DNA of 64,000 bases, from contig JAUBSN010000027.1 of NCBI GenBank assembly GCA_036704825.1, positions 21,742 through 85,741 of the forward strand. Direction: 5' to 3'. The notes under the pieces are model-generated. The model saw nothing but the letters and a program-made list of their open reading frames with translations. It made no database searches and was not told the DNA's origin. The DNA comes from Microcoleus sp036704825 (GTDB taxonomy: Bacteria; Cyanobacteriota; Cyanobacteriia; Cyanobacteriales; Microcoleaceae). This document shows, one piece after another, positions 1 to 8,782 of the stretch (within the stretch, counting starts at the first letter, position 1; every line of letters begins with the position of its first letter). The translations under genes and the position numbers were made by a program.

Positions 1-567
1 ATTCGCAATTTTACTTCGATTTCAGAAAAAATGCGACCGCGAGATTTGCTCACCTGGTTGAACAATTATTTGGAAGCGATGACCGACTGTATTATGGATC
101 ACGGCGGCGTTGTAGATAAATACATCGGCGATGCAATTATGGCAGTTTTTGGGGTGCCTTTTTGCCATACCGAATATCGACAAATTCAACAAGATGCTTT
201 GAATGCAGTTGCGGCTTGTATAGCCATGCACGAAAGGCTGCACCAACTTAATCAGCAGCTTAGAAGCGAACGCAAACCTTTAATTAAGTTTGGCATCGGT
301 TTGCATACCGGACAGTTAGTTGCTGGCAGCGTGGGCGGTTCCCGGCGTTTGAATTATTCTGTAATCGGCGATGCTGTCAACGTTGCTGCTAGATTGGAGG
401 CGATGAATAAGGAAATTGTTTCTGACAGTCCTTTTAATTTGTTGGTGACGGCGAGGACTTTTTCTTACGTGCGCGATCGCTACGAAGGTCAAAAAGTAGG
501 AGCGATTCAATTGCGCGGCAAAAAAGAAAAGACTGTGGTTTATGCTATTTTGGGAGAAAAGCATTAG
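1..567 (+). CDS. Class III adenylate cyclase, catalytic domain (5' end outside window)
   Basis: Catalytic domain of a class III nucleotide cyclase, which makes cAMP from ATP. The frame is open from base 1 (IRNFTSISEK precedes the first internal Met at 31), so the gene begins outside the window and this is only its C-terminal part. The first metal-binding Asp of the usual FxDIxxFT motif lies just before the edge. DKYIGDAIMAVFG carries the second metal-binding Asp and a Lys typical of adenine recognition. YSVIGDAVNVAARLE carries the matching Asp and the transition-state Asn/Arg pair. Lys plus Asp favour ATP over GTP. Any sensor domains (CHASE2, GAF, PAS) would lie in the missing part. Confidence 0.9.
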   Translation: MRNFTSISEKMRPRDLLTWLNNYLEAMTDCIMDHGGVVDKYIGDAIMAVFGVPFCHTEYRQIQQDALNAVAACIAMHERLHQLNQQLRSERKPLIKFGIGLHTGQLVAGSVGGSRRLNYSVIGDAVNVAARLEAMNKEIVSDSPFNLLVTARTFSYVRDRYEGQKVGAIQLRGKKEKTVVYAILGEKH

Positions 568-629
568 TCAGTTGTCAGTTGTCAGTTGTCAGTTGTCGGT
601 TGTCAGTTGTCAGTTGTCGGTTGTCAGTT
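566..629. repeat. Heptameric tandem repeat (GTCAGTT/GTCGGTT)
   Basis: Directly after the cyclase stop, GTCAGTT and GTCGGTT units run head to tail for about nine copies. Related heptads occur at 19627, 29569, 53673, 55796 and 55990. They resemble the short tandemly repeated (STRR) heptamers known in filamentous cyanobacteria. Confidence 0.8.
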
Positions 630-694
630 GGGAAAATTACCTTTTTCCAAATTCCCCATTCCCCATTCCCCATTCCGAATGACTACTGACCAAT

Positions 695-1621
695 CTAATC
701 AAATACGCTCAACCGCAGAGTTTTAGCTATTTGTTCTAACAGAAATAAGCCGCCGACTGAATTTCCGTCTTTATCCAGGGGCGGACTGTAAAAGCCGATC
801 GCACCTTGACCCGGAATTACCGACAGCATTGCCCCGCTAACGCCCGACTTGGCAGGCAGTCCCACCCGCAGCGCAAAGCGGGCTGATGCTTCATACAAAC
901 CGCAAGTCGCCATTAGTGCTTTGACAGTGCGACAGTTTTCCCGCATTGCGCGATCGCCCCTATTTACCAAAACCATTCCCAGCTTAGCTAAATCCTCCAC
1001 ATTTCCCGACAAACAGCAAACGCGATTGTACGTTTCTAAAGCAATTTCTGCATTTTGAATGTAACCCGATTCTACCATTTTTAAGGCGAGATTCCAATTA
1101 TTTTGATTTGGATTTGTCTTCACCGAATCGAGCATTAACTCGTCAACAAATAACTGACTGTTTGCCTGTTGATTTAACCAATCGAGCAAGTTTTGACAGC
1201 GCGCCACAGCATTTTGACCGGGAATCAAAGACGCTAGGGCGATCGCCCCGCTATTAATCATCGGATTTCTCGGCTTCCCTCGGTCTATTTCGAGTTGAGT
1301 TAGGGAATTGAAAGGCAGTTCCGAAGGATCGCAGCCAACGCAGTCAAATACCCTTTTTTCGCCCAATTCGCACAGCAAATAAAGCAGCACGAAGGGCTTG
1401 ACTGCACTCATCAGCGGGAATGTTCGATCGATGCTACCCCAGCTCACAATTTGACCGTCACTTGCCCGCACTTGCACGGCAAAGCCTTGTCTGTCGGCTT
1501 GTGCAAGGAGAGGTATGTACGCGGGGATTTGACCCGATTTACTGCGATTAATTGCCTCTTTTGCCCAAGCTGCCAGTTGTTCCGGTTGCAGGCAAGATAG
1601 TTTGCTGGTGGATATTTTCAC
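695..1621 (-). CDS. glsA: Glutaminase
   Basis: Glutaminase (L-glutamine to L-glutamate plus ammonia), cytoplasmic, with a serine beta-lactamase-like fold. The 308 residues match the usual length of the family. FPLMSAVKPF supplies the catalytic Ser72-x-x-Lys75 pair; NPMINSGAIAL, the middle Tyr/Asn segments and the C-terminal GVSGAMLSVIPGQGAIGFYSPPLD are typical GlsA blocks. It is a single gene on the minus strand, convergent with the cyclase and separated from it by repeats. Nothing in the sequence shows its regulation. It may supply ammonia or salvage glutamine. Confidence 0.93.
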   Translation of the reverse strand: MKISTSKLSCLQPEQLAAWAKEAINRSKSGQIPAYIPLLAQADRQGFAVQVRASDGQIVSWGSIDRTFPLMSAVKPFVLLYLLCELGEKRVFDCVGCDPSELPFNSLTQLEIDRGKPRNPMINSGAIALASLIPGQNAVARCQNLLDWLNQQANSQLFVDELMLDSVKTNPNQNNWNLALKMVESGYIQNAEIALETYNRVCCLSGNVEDLAKLGMVLVNRGDRAMRENCRTVKALMATCGLYEASARFALRVGLPAKSGVSGAMLSVIPGQGAIGFYSPPLDKDGNSVGGLFLLEQIAKTLRLSVFD

Positions 1622-2149
1622 TCTCGATTATGTAGATTATTTTAAATTTTAGATTGGCATTCCTGGCGCGACATAGAGCCATAAACCCGGTTTATTAACT
1701 CAATAGCGTCACTTGGGTTCTCTGCTGGCATCAACCGCGTTTGTTAGGTGAGATCGGGCAAGCTCATAATTTGATGAAATTTTTGTGTGTGTCCCACCTG
1801 CTCGAAAAATACAACGCAAGAGGCGGGACAGCTTATTTAAGGCTGTTGACGTTTGGGCTCGGAGGGAGCAAATAAATTTACGGACAATTTTTCATAAAAA
1901 ATGTGTACTTTGCATAAAAATCTCCGCTTCACCCGGATATATAAGTAGCAGCTTCAAGGCAACGCTGCCAGCCAAAACAAACAAGCACTAGCTTGAAATG
2001 CCTTCAGATTCTGATGTTTAAGCCCCTGTAAGGGGCGGGGTGCATATTTAACTTAATTCTTTGAGTGTTCGGCAAATCCTTTCCGGAAACCCCTCGAACC
2101 TTTAAGAATGTACTATCCAACCGGATCTACCAAAACCAGGATAAAAAAA
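1622..2149. other. Intergenic region with a GCCCCT hairpin
   Basis: No convincing gene. It holds a degenerate AAACCCGGTTT repeat near 1684 and a short perfect hairpin (GCCCCT, loop GTA, AGGGGC) at 2022-2036. A GTG-started frame at 1785-1991 has no recognisable family and no good ribosome site. Confidence 0.5.
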
Positions 2150-2491
2150 ATGGCAGAAGAACCGAAAGCAGAAGCACCAAAGCCCGCTCCCATGATTTTT
2201 AAGGGTGTGTGCAAGGACGGAGTTCTCAAAGGCAAAGAAATTGAAGGCAAACTAGATATTAAAGTCAACGTCGAATCAGTCACAACCCCACCAGCACAAC
2301 CCAAAAAATCCGAGTGGGAGCCAGTTATCTTTTGGGTATTGTTTGCATTCATGGCAAACTTGATCGTCGGCGACCCCGCCGGAATGAGAAAATACAGCTC
2401 CCCACAAAGGTCTTCTTCTCATCAGATTTTAAACCAATCTGGGGAGCAGTCGCTGTTGCCTCAGAAAAACACCAGCAACTTGCCACTTTAG
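2150..2491 (+). CDS. Small single-span membrane protein, unknown function
   Basis: 113 residues from the ATG at 2150, chosen because AGGA lies 8 bases upstream; an in-frame ATG at 2108 would add 14 basic residues and lacks a ribosome site. The N-terminal half is Lys/Glu/Pro-rich (MAEEPKAEAPKPAP) and contains a short beta-prone block (MIFKGVCKDGVLKGKEIEGKLDIKV, shown here only as the region of residues 15-39). WEPVIFWVLFAFMANLIVG is one likely membrane span. The tail after it looks less protein-like and overlaps the end of the convergent YdcF gene by 4 bases, so the true gene could end earlier if there is a frameshift. I do not recognise the family. Confidence 0.45.
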   Translation: MAEEPKAEAPKPAPMIFKGVCKDGVLKGKEIEGKLDIKVNVESVTTPPAQPKKSEWEPVIFWVLFAFMANLIVGDPAGMRKYSSPQRSSSHQILNQSGEQSLLPQKNTSNLPL

Positions 2492-3480
2492 GCCCTGGGA
2501 GCTTGCCAGCCGCGCAAATAGTAATAGAAAGACCCGAAATATTCATCGAATACTCGCGTCGTAGTTACCAAAGCTTCTGCACTAGGCAAAAAATCTCCCG
2601 CGTCTAAACGCAGTCTGGAGTTCCCTCCCGAGGTGGGTTGAAAAGTGTAGAAGTCGGTAGCCCTGGGAATTACCTGAATTCCCATATTCGCAAAAGCGAG
2701 GCTGGCACGGCGCATCTGAATCGCAGATGTTACCAGGATTACTTTGCGCGGGGCGCCGCGGCTGTCGAGTATTTTTCTCACCTCTTGGGCGCTGGTGCGT
2801 ATGTTGCTGCCGTTATCGTCGAGAACGATACTGCTGCGCGGCACGCCCATGTTGTTTGCCAGCAAAGTCTCGATATCCTTAGCTTCGCCAACATAACCCT
2901 CCAACTCTGGTCTCGGGCCAGCGGTAACGATGACCATAGGTGCCACTTTTTTGCTGTACAAAACGGCAGCATAGGGGAGGCGATTGCCTGTATCTGTCAG
3001 TTGAATCGCCACTCGGTTGGGAAGGTGAGGCTGAGTGGTTCCCTTACCCAGCAGGACGATCGCCGCGGCTGTTTCGTCGCAGCAAACTGTGCGGGATGCC
3101 GCGGCAGCGTCCCGTTCTGCTTGGTCGGCGAACCAGTAAGCGACAACTGGCATACTCGAAAGGATCAAAACTAGCAGGGCTGCCAGGATCATTCTCGGCG
3201 CCGGGTTGCGGATGCCCCCGTTCGTGATCAGCGCCGATGCAATCACCAGCAGCGTGATGGAAAAACCCAACGGCTTAAAGAAGAAGGCTATGAGGCTGAA
3301 AATCGCGGCTCCTACTGGCGTATCTGGTGCAAAAAAAGCCAGGAACAAAAGGCTGATCAGCAACAAAACGCGCAGCCGGTCTAATAATGGATTGTCTTTG
3401 CCTCCTGATTGATCCCACCACGATTTGATCAGTGAGAACAGGAGGAATAGAAATAGAATGCGAGCTAATAGTTCTGGCAT
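2488..3480 (-). CDS. YdcF/DUF218 (ElyC/SanA-type) membrane protein
   Basis: 330 residues. Residues 1-115 hold hydrophobic segments that would anchor the protein in the inner membrane. Residues about 138-310 form a DUF218 domain, seen in AAAIVLLGKG, the middle PMVIVTAGP, DNGSNIRTSAQEV and KVILVTSAIQMRRA. ElyC and SanA, members of this family, affect envelope or peptidoglycan precursor homeostasis in E. coli, but the biochemical activity is not settled. The role here is by analogy only. It is transcribed alone and converges with the small membrane protein gene at 2150. Confidence 0.85.
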   Translation of the reverse strand: MPELLARILFLFLLFSLIKSWWDQSGGKDNPLLDRLRVLLLISLLFLAFFAPDTPVGAAIFSLIAFFFKPLGFSITLLVIASALITNGGIRNPAPRMILAALLVLILSSMPVVAYWFADQAERDAAAASRTVCCDETAAAIVLLGKGTTQPHLPNRVAIQLTDTGNRLPYAAVLYSKKVAPMVIVTAGPRPELEGYVGEAKDIETLLANNMGVPRSSIVLDDNGSNIRTSAQEVRKILDSRGAPRKVILVTSAIQMRRASLAFANMGIQVIPRATDFYTFQPTSGGNSRLRLDAGDFLPSAEALVTTTRVFDEYFGSFYYYLRGWQAPRA

Positions 3481-3834
3481 CTTGCAATATTCTGTGTCTT
3501 CATAAATTAGTACAGAAGTTTGGAAACGAGCGCAAATTTAGCTGCGGTAGGAAATACGGCCCTCGGTGGGTTTTTAACTTTCGCCAATAACGCAGTCCGA
3601 TCGCATTTATTCTAATGCTCGCTTCCGGTCAGCTATCAACTATTAGTTGCAGGCTGCAAGCCCGCTACTTCCAGTCACAGATTCCTGACAGTTAATTGGT
3701 AATTGATAACTGGTAATGGTTGATTGATAATTGGTAATGAATCGAGCAAGCCGCAGGTGAAATTCGCACTTTAAGGCTGCTTTCTGCTGCCTGCTTTTTT
3801 TCCCATTACCTGTTACCCATTCACCAATCCCAAT
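3481..3834. other. Intergenic region with TAATTGGTAAT-type repeats
   Basis: No gene seen. Around 3690-3745 there are several copies of AATTGGTAATTGATAACTGG-like repeats. The same kind of sequence appears at 57560 and inside the kinase gene at about 60375-60430. Confidence 0.6.
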
Positions 3835-5322
3835 TTATCGGCGCTTCAGTTGATTCCGAATTGCCTGCGTTACCGTTTGAATTACTTTAACACGAGCATA
3901 ATACTTGTTATCGGCCGCAATTAGCGTCCAGGGAGCAGCAGGCGCACTGGTGCGCTGAATCATTTGATTCACCGCCACTTCATAATAATTCCACTTTTCC
4001 CGATTCCGCCAATCTTCAGGAGTGAGTTTGTATTGTTTAAATGGATTGTTTTGCCGCTCTGTAAACCGCTTTAGTTGTTCGTCAGGACTGATGTGCAGCC
4101 AGAATTTAACTAAGACACAACCGAAACTGGTGAGTTGCTCCTCAAATTCGTTGATTTCCTGGTAAGCTCGCCGCCATTCGGGTTCGGCGGCAAATCCTTC
4201 CACTCGCTCGACGAGCACTCTACCATACCAACTGCGATCGCAAATGCTGATTTTACCAGCCGTTGGCAGCCGCTGCCAGAACCGCCAGAGGTAGTGATGC
4301 GCTTTTTCTTCGTCTGTCGGGGCCCCAAAGGCATTAACGGTGTAACTGCGGGGGTCTAGGATGTCCGTCAAGCGTTTGATTGCTCCTCCTTTACCGGCTG
4401 CGTCCCAACCTTCAAACAGCACTAACACGGGGATTTCCTCTTCGTAGATGCTTTGTTGCAGTTTCCCAAAACGGGTTTGTTCCTCGCGAAGTTGCTGTTT
4501 GTATTCGTCGGGCGACAGCGATTGAGTTAAATCTACTTGGGCCAGCAAGTCGGGTTCGGTGGGTTGCAACCTTTCTTGAGGCGGCAATTTCACTGGTGCA
4601 GATTGCATCGGCAGTCTGTCTAAGGCTTCTGTAATTGTCGCGGCCATTTGCGTTAAAACTTTGACTCTCGCCCAGCGTTGACAATCGCCTTCTACTAGCG
4701 TCCAAGGTGCGGGGCCAGTGCCAGTTTGGGCTACCATTTCTTCGGCAAAAGTTGTGTATTCTTCGTATTTTTTGGCTTGTTTCCAATCTTCTGGCCGCAC
4801 TCGCCAAGCTTGTAAGGTGTCGTCTTCTAGTTTTTTGAGCCGGTGCTTGAGTTCTTTTTTGCTCAAGTGAATCCAAAATTTGGCAATTGCGGCGCCGTCA
4901 TCTACCATCTGCCGCTCGAAGGCGTTGATTTGCCTGATGACTGTGGGTACTTGGGCGTCGGAGACTCGATCGAACAACCGGTCTTCTAAAACATGAGTGT
5001 ACCAACTGTGGTAGAAAAAACCAATTTTGCCGCGGGCGGGGAGTTTCTGCCAAAACCGCCACAGGAAAGGATAGCCCATTTCTGCTGCAGACGGCGGCCA
5101 AATCGGGTGGACGGCAAACCCGCGCGGGTCCATGTACCCCACCATTTTTTTGACTAAAGCGCCTTTGCCCGCGGCGGCCCAGCCTTCGAGGACGATAATT
5201 GCGGGCAATTTTTTTTCCCAGCAGGCCAGTTGGAGCGATCGCAACTGTTGCATCAAAACTTCTATCTTGGCATCGTAGGTTTCTTTATCCAGGGAGATAT
5301 CTAAATCGAGGTTGTCGAGCAT
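3835..5322 (-). CDS. pap: Polyphosphate:AMP phosphotransferase (two-domain PPK2)
   Basis: 495 residues with two PPK2 kinase domains in tandem, the class II architecture that uses polyphosphate to phosphorylate AMP to ADP. Domain 1 has a Walker A loop EGWAAAGKGALVKK (about 46-58) and domain 2 has EGWDAAGKGGAIKR (about 304-317). Domain 2 keeps the canonical Walker B segment CDRSWYGRVLVERVEG. In domain 1 the same place reads FYHSWYTHVLEDR, so the DRSWY Asp is lost and only domain 2 looks fully catalytic. The enzyme would link polyphosphate stores to the adenylate pool. It stands alone, with no ppk1 or ppx gene nearby. Confidence 0.92.
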   Translation of the reverse strand: MLDNLDLDISLDKETYDAKIEVLMQQLRSLQLACWEKKLPAIIVLEGWAAAGKGALVKKMVGYMDPRGFAVHPIWPPSAAEMGYPFLWRFWQKLPARGKIGFFYHSWYTHVLEDRLFDRVSDAQVPTVIRQINAFERQMVDDGAAIAKFWIHLSKKELKHRLKKLEDDTLQAWRVRPEDWKQAKKYEEYTTFAEEMVAQTGTGPAPWTLVEGDCQRWARVKVLTQMAATITEALDRLPMQSAPVKLPPQERLQPTEPDLLAQVDLTQSLSPDEYKQQLREEQTRFGKLQQSIYEEEIPVLVLFEGWDAAGKGGAIKRLTDILDPRSYTVNAFGAPTDEEKAHHYLWRFWQRLPTAGKISICDRSWYGRVLVERVEGFAAEPEWRRAYQEINEFEEQLTSFGCVLVKFWLHISPDEQLKRFTERQNNPFKQYKLTPEDWRNREKWNYYEVAVNQMIQRTSAPAAPWTLIAADNKYYARVKVIQTVTQAIRNQLKRR

Positions 5323-6033
5323 ATTTACCTCATATAAATCTGAAAAAACAGTTTAACGTTAGTTTAACGTTTGGATAAAATTCAATCCTCAAGTCCGAGA
5401 AAAGCGTTATAAAAATTACAGTTTCGGCAGGTTGAAAGCCGGAGCGCTCCTGCCCTCAAATGGCAGCCTCGTTAATACTAGCAAGATTCCCTCAATTTCA
5501 AACTTGCCAAAAAAAACGGCTCGGGTTATAGTTGAAATAGGTAACTTTTCAATAAGTTCAACTTCTCCCCTCCCCCGATCGGGCGAGTTAACAGGAGGAG
5601 CCAAAAATCCATGAAAAAGGATTGATCGTAAAACAGAGCAAAAGTAAAAATCAACTACCCGGTGGGGGTGACAACTTCTTTACTTAGCTGTAGAAACTTT
5701 ATTCAAACAATAGTAGTTACTTAAGCACCAAGCTCGGTAACGAAAGAGAGCGCGACTCATCGACATCCAGCCATAAACTAACATACAAAACTAGCCCGGA
5801 AGGGCAAACCAATTTTTATGATTGCCTAATTAGATAAAACCTGAAAGCCTGGGTGATATAAACAGGTTTCTGAGTTTTATCGACACCACAAAAAATCTGC
5901 ATTACATCCGCGTTTATCCGCTTTCCGAAGCGGTTAATCATCAAAAACTCGGATTTTTGACAGAAATTCACTGTACTTGTTTGCCAATACAAATTAAGAG
6001 GAACAGTCCGAAATTACGGATTGCAAGTTTTCT
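5323..6033. other. Long intergenic region, nothing recognised
   Basis: About 710 bases between divergent genes (polyphosphate kinase and GNAT protein), so promoters for both should lie here. I see no family-like ORF, no RNA gene and no clear operator. Confidence 0.5.
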
Positions 6034-6993
6034 ATGAATATCTTAACAACACGCTCCTACAAAGGCGAAATAGACTGGTGCGCGATCGCAAATTTGATCG
6101 ATGCCTGCGAAGCAGTAGATAGACTCGGAGAAGAAGTTTCAGCAACTGAACTCAAGCTAATACTTGATGCGCCCAAACTCGACAAAGCCCGCGACGTGCA
6201 GTTGTGGGAAGATGGTAATTACAAACTCATCGGTTTAGCACTCCTAGATATGCCCGATTCCCCGGCTGAAATCGACGCTTGTCTCTGGTTTTACGTGCAT
6301 CCAAACCTGCGCGGCTTAGGTTTGGAGAAAGATATCATTAAATGGGCAGAAAAACGGCTGCGCGAAGTAGGAAAAGAACGCAATCTGCCCGCGAAATTGC
6401 GTACCTACAGCCGCGAGGATAAAACCGATGAGATGCGGCTGTTAGAGAAACAGGGCTTTGAGGTCGATCGCTATTTTTGGACAATGGCCCGATCCCTCGC
6501 CGAACCCATTCCCACACCGGAATTCCCCGCAGATTTTGCACTGACGCACGTATCGGGAGAACAAGACATTCAACCCTGGGTAGAAATGTTCAACCAGTCA
6601 TTTATCGACCACTGGAACCACCACGATTTAACTGTGGAAACCGTGCGCTACTGGATGCAAGATCCGAATTATCAGCCGGAATTAGACTTGATTGCTGTTT
6701 CGGGCGAACGCAAATTTGCTGCTTTCTGCGACTGTCAAATCAAACCCCAAAAAAACGCCCGCAACGACACAAAAGACGGCTGGATTGAATTGTTGGGTAC
6801 GCGGCGCGACTTTCGGAAAATGGGTTTAGGAAAAGCGATGCTATTAGCTGGTTTGCATAAGTTGAAAGCAGCGGGTGCAAACACAGCTAAACTCAGCGTT
6901 GATGCTGACAGTTTGACGGGGGCGACAAAGCTTTACAAATCTGTCGGTTTCCGCCCGATGGAAACTTGGATCGAGTGGGCTAAGACAGTTTAG
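6034..6993 (+). CDS. Tandem GNAT acetyltransferase
   Basis: 319 residues with two GCN5-related N-acetyltransferase (GNAT) halves. The first (about 1-150) carries WFYVHPNLRGLGLEKDIIKWA, an acetyl-CoA loop in a weakened form. The second (about 165-315) has the canonical RRDFRKMGLGKAMLLAGL followed by SVDADSLTGATKLYKSVGF, typical of motifs A and B. The double-GNAT layout resembles the mycothiol synthase-like branch, but cyanobacteria do not make mycothiol, so the substrate is unknown. Transcribed alone; a hairpin follows 22 bases after the stop. Confidence 0.85.
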   Translation: MNILTTRSYKGEIDWCAIANLIDACEAVDRLGEEVSATELKLILDAPKLDKARDVQLWEDGNYKLIGLALLDMPDSPAEIDACLWFYVHPNLRGLGLEKDIIKWAEKRLREVGKERNLPAKLRTYSREDKTDEMRLLEKQGFEVDRYFWTMARSLAEPIPTPEFPADFALTHVSGEQDIQPWVEMFNQSFIDHWNHHDLTVETVRYWMQDPNYQPELDLIAVSGERKFAAFCDCQIKPQKNARNDTKDGWIELLGTRRDFRKMGLGKAMLLAGLHKLKAAGANTAKLSVDADSLTGATKLYKSVGFRPMETWIEWAKTV

Positions 6994-7014
6994 AAAAGGT
7001 TGGCCGTAAAGCCG

Positions 7015-7047
7015 AGAATCCCGACAGCTTAAAGAAGTCGGGGTTCT
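7015..7047 (+). terminator. Hairpin after the GNAT gene
   Basis: AGAATCCCGAC at 7015-7025 pairs with GTCGGGGTTCT at 7037-7047 (11 pairs, one G-T) around an 11-base loop. No T-tract follows, so it may be an interspersed repeat that also ends transcription. Confidence 0.45.
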
Positions 7048-7080
7048 AACATGGGTTGTGCAAGTGTTTTTGATGCTGTA

Positions 7081-7138
7081 GGGGCGGGTTTTACCAACAA
7101 TATTTGGCTAAAACCCATAATCTCGTAAACCCGCCCCC
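7081..7138. repeat. GGGGCGGGTTT inverted-repeat element, copy 1
   Basis: GGGGCGGGTTT at 7081-7091 pairs with AAACCCGCCCC at 7127-7137. A related copy follows at 7181 and another lies at 22116, so this is an interspersed hairpin family. Confidence 0.7.
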
Positions 7139-7180
7139 AGCCAACGGTGAATCACAATCTACCTATTTCTAGATACAAAG

Positions 7181-7233
7181 GGCGGGTTTCATCAAAAATA
7201 TTTGAAGCTAGCCAAGGGATAAAGAAACCCGCC
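7181..7233. repeat. GGGGCGGGTTT inverted-repeat element, copy 2
   Basis: GGCGGGTTTC at 7181-7190 pairs perfectly with GAAACCCGCC at 7224-7233. The interior contains AATATTTG-like sequence, as in copy 1. Confidence 0.7.
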
Positions 7234-7251
7234 TCGCCTTTTCTTTTTTTC

Positions 7252-7490
7252 CTAAATCAACCGGAAATTAGCAGATGTAATCGCACGTACACTCACTCCA
7301 ATCATCACACCTAAGTCATCTCCTGTCAAGACATTTTTGATGATATTTCCCTGAGTATTTTGAGTGATTGCTAACTGACCAAAGCTTAAACCTCCGCTTA
7401 ATCCAATCAAATCTTGACCAGGCTAAAATCAGCGATGATATCAAATTATTGACCAGCTTTTAAGGCAAAGATATCATTCTCACCAAGCTG
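7252..7490 (-). pseudogene. Decayed C-terminal fragment of a calcium-binding/RTX-type protein
   Basis: Read on the minus strand, the frame ending at the TAG at 7252-7254 gives DLIGLSGGLSFGQLAITQ and then GNIIKNVLTGDDLGVMIGVS. This is the kind of C-terminal domain found after hemolysin-type calcium-binding repeats in large cyanobacterial secreted proteins. Just upstream GENDIFALKAGQ-stop-FDIIADF lies in another frame, so a stop codon and a frameshift separate the two parts. No longer coding frame or start codon exists. The family assignment is from memory of similar protein ends. Confidence 0.5.
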
Positions 7491-7849
7491 TTATCAAAGC
7501 ATTACCCGTATTTGTGATTTTGCGGTTCCATTTGATTATTAATTCTCTTTCATTTAAGAGGCGATGCAATAAATACTCTAGCTATTCAAGTGATTCAAAA
7601 ACTAGATTAGCAATATATAGCCTTTCTCAAGCTTGGTGAGGTAAGCTGTGTTGCATCTAGATTGCCTATGGTATTAGAGAGGGAGAGGGGGAGTAGGTCC
7701 GATGGGGATCGGATTTGACGATTTTCGCTCCCAAAAAGAAATATACAATTTAAATGCACAACAGCTTATGATTGACAGATTATATAACCACTTAAACGTA
7801 TAGGGCCCTTTCGGCCCAACTACGTCCGCGAATCTTTCGCTGGAACGGC

Positions 7850-7980
7850 TATAGCAATCCTGGCATCATTTGTGTAATTCTTGTAGGGGCTCTTCCCCGC
7901 GTGGTTGCCCCATGAGGTCGGGGTAGACACTCTTAGCACTACCCCTACATCTTTTTACGACTCCTGCAAGGATTGCTATA
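7850..7980. mobile_element. MITE-like element, copy A
   Basis: The ends are TATAGCAATCC and AGGATTGCTATA, forming terminal inverted repeats of about 12 bases. Interior CATCATTTGTG and TTTACGACTCCTGCAAGGATTGC match the copies at 21545 and 51015, which lie in the opposite orientation. It has no coding capacity. Together the three copies suggest a non-autonomous element. Confidence 0.65.
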
Positions 7981-8258
7981 CATTCTTTTGTCGAAATCGC
8001 CGCCGCCGTTACGGTCTCCGTTGTAATTTGTTGTCAGCACGTCCTAGAATGACGGGGATTTAGGCCCCATTTTTTGGTAAATTCTTCAGAATCCTGCCTC
8101 TGCCATACGGGGGAGTGTCAATCGATTGCGCGATTTTAGATTAAAGAATTGAAGAATTGACTTGCGCGAGATAAATTCGGGGGGGCAAGTTTCATCGGAT
8201 ACAGGTTTTTTATTTCTGGACGGATGAATCCGGGGGCTTGTATCCTGGATGATGAAGG

Positions 8259-8693
8259 TCAATCATCCCATCCCAAAATCTCTGCCAATTTTCCCGGCAG
8301 GGTGGTGGGTTCAAATGGTTTGCGAATTACCCCAGCAACACCCATTTGGGCAAATTCAGCCATATCGGTTGACAATACTCTTGCTGTCAGCAGAATCACT
8401 GGAATCGATCGAGTTATCGGATCGGATCGGAGACGAGCGTACACAGCAAACCCATCCATTCCGGGCATTGATAAATCCAGCAAAATAGCGTTAGGTCTTT
8501 CTGTTTGTAGGATTTGTAAACATTCTTGTCCTGATGCTGCCACCAGGGTGTTCCATCCCGCGAGGTCTTCCAGGCACAACTGTACCAGTTCGCGGAGGTG
8601 TTCTTGGTCATCAACGATGAGAATTTGTTTCCCTATCATCTGGTTTTCGGGCAGGAGATTGCCATCATAATTAGCTACTTGCAAAGCGTTCAT
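8259..8693 (-). CDS. CheY-like response regulator (single REC domain)
   Basis: 144 residues, a stand-alone receiver domain with the phosphoacceptor Asp73 in NAILLDLSMPGMDG, the acidic pair in ILIVDDQ, Thr in VILLTARV and Lys in GVIRKPFEP. With no output domain it should act as a phosphorelay intermediate or by binding a partner. It is a close paralogue of the regulator at 9318-9698, so the two probably arose by duplication; the Hsp20-like pseudogene lies between them. About 20 extra N-terminal residues precede the domain, and an internal Met19 (MIGKQILIVDD) could be the real start. Same strand as the big kinase at 9756, so probably its partner. Confidence 0.9.
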   Translation of the reverse strand: MNALQVANYDGNLLPENQMIGKQILIVDDQEHLRELVQLCLEDLAGWNTLVAASGQECLQILQTERPNAILLDLSMPGMDGFAVYARLRSDPITRSIPVILLTARVLSTDMAEFAQMGVAGVIRKPFEPTTLPGKLAEILGWDD

Positions 8694-8742
8694 TTTATTT
8701 GGGTTGATTGCAGATTAATTTTTCGGTTGCCTATTGGGTCTC

Positions 8743-8782
8743 AAATACACATCTTTAAGCAATCGGTCAAAGATGTGTATTT
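8743..8782. terminator. Perfect 14-bp hairpin
   Basis: AAATACACATCTTT at 8743-8756 pairs perfectly with AAAGATGTGTATTT at 8769-8782, with a 12-base loop. On the minus strand it overlaps the end of the Hsp20-like frame and could end transcription before the regulator at 8259-8693. Confidence 0.6.

Noticed and set aside
1785..1991. GTG-started frame of 68 codons
   Set aside because: No ribosome site, no family resemblance, and the codon content looks random.
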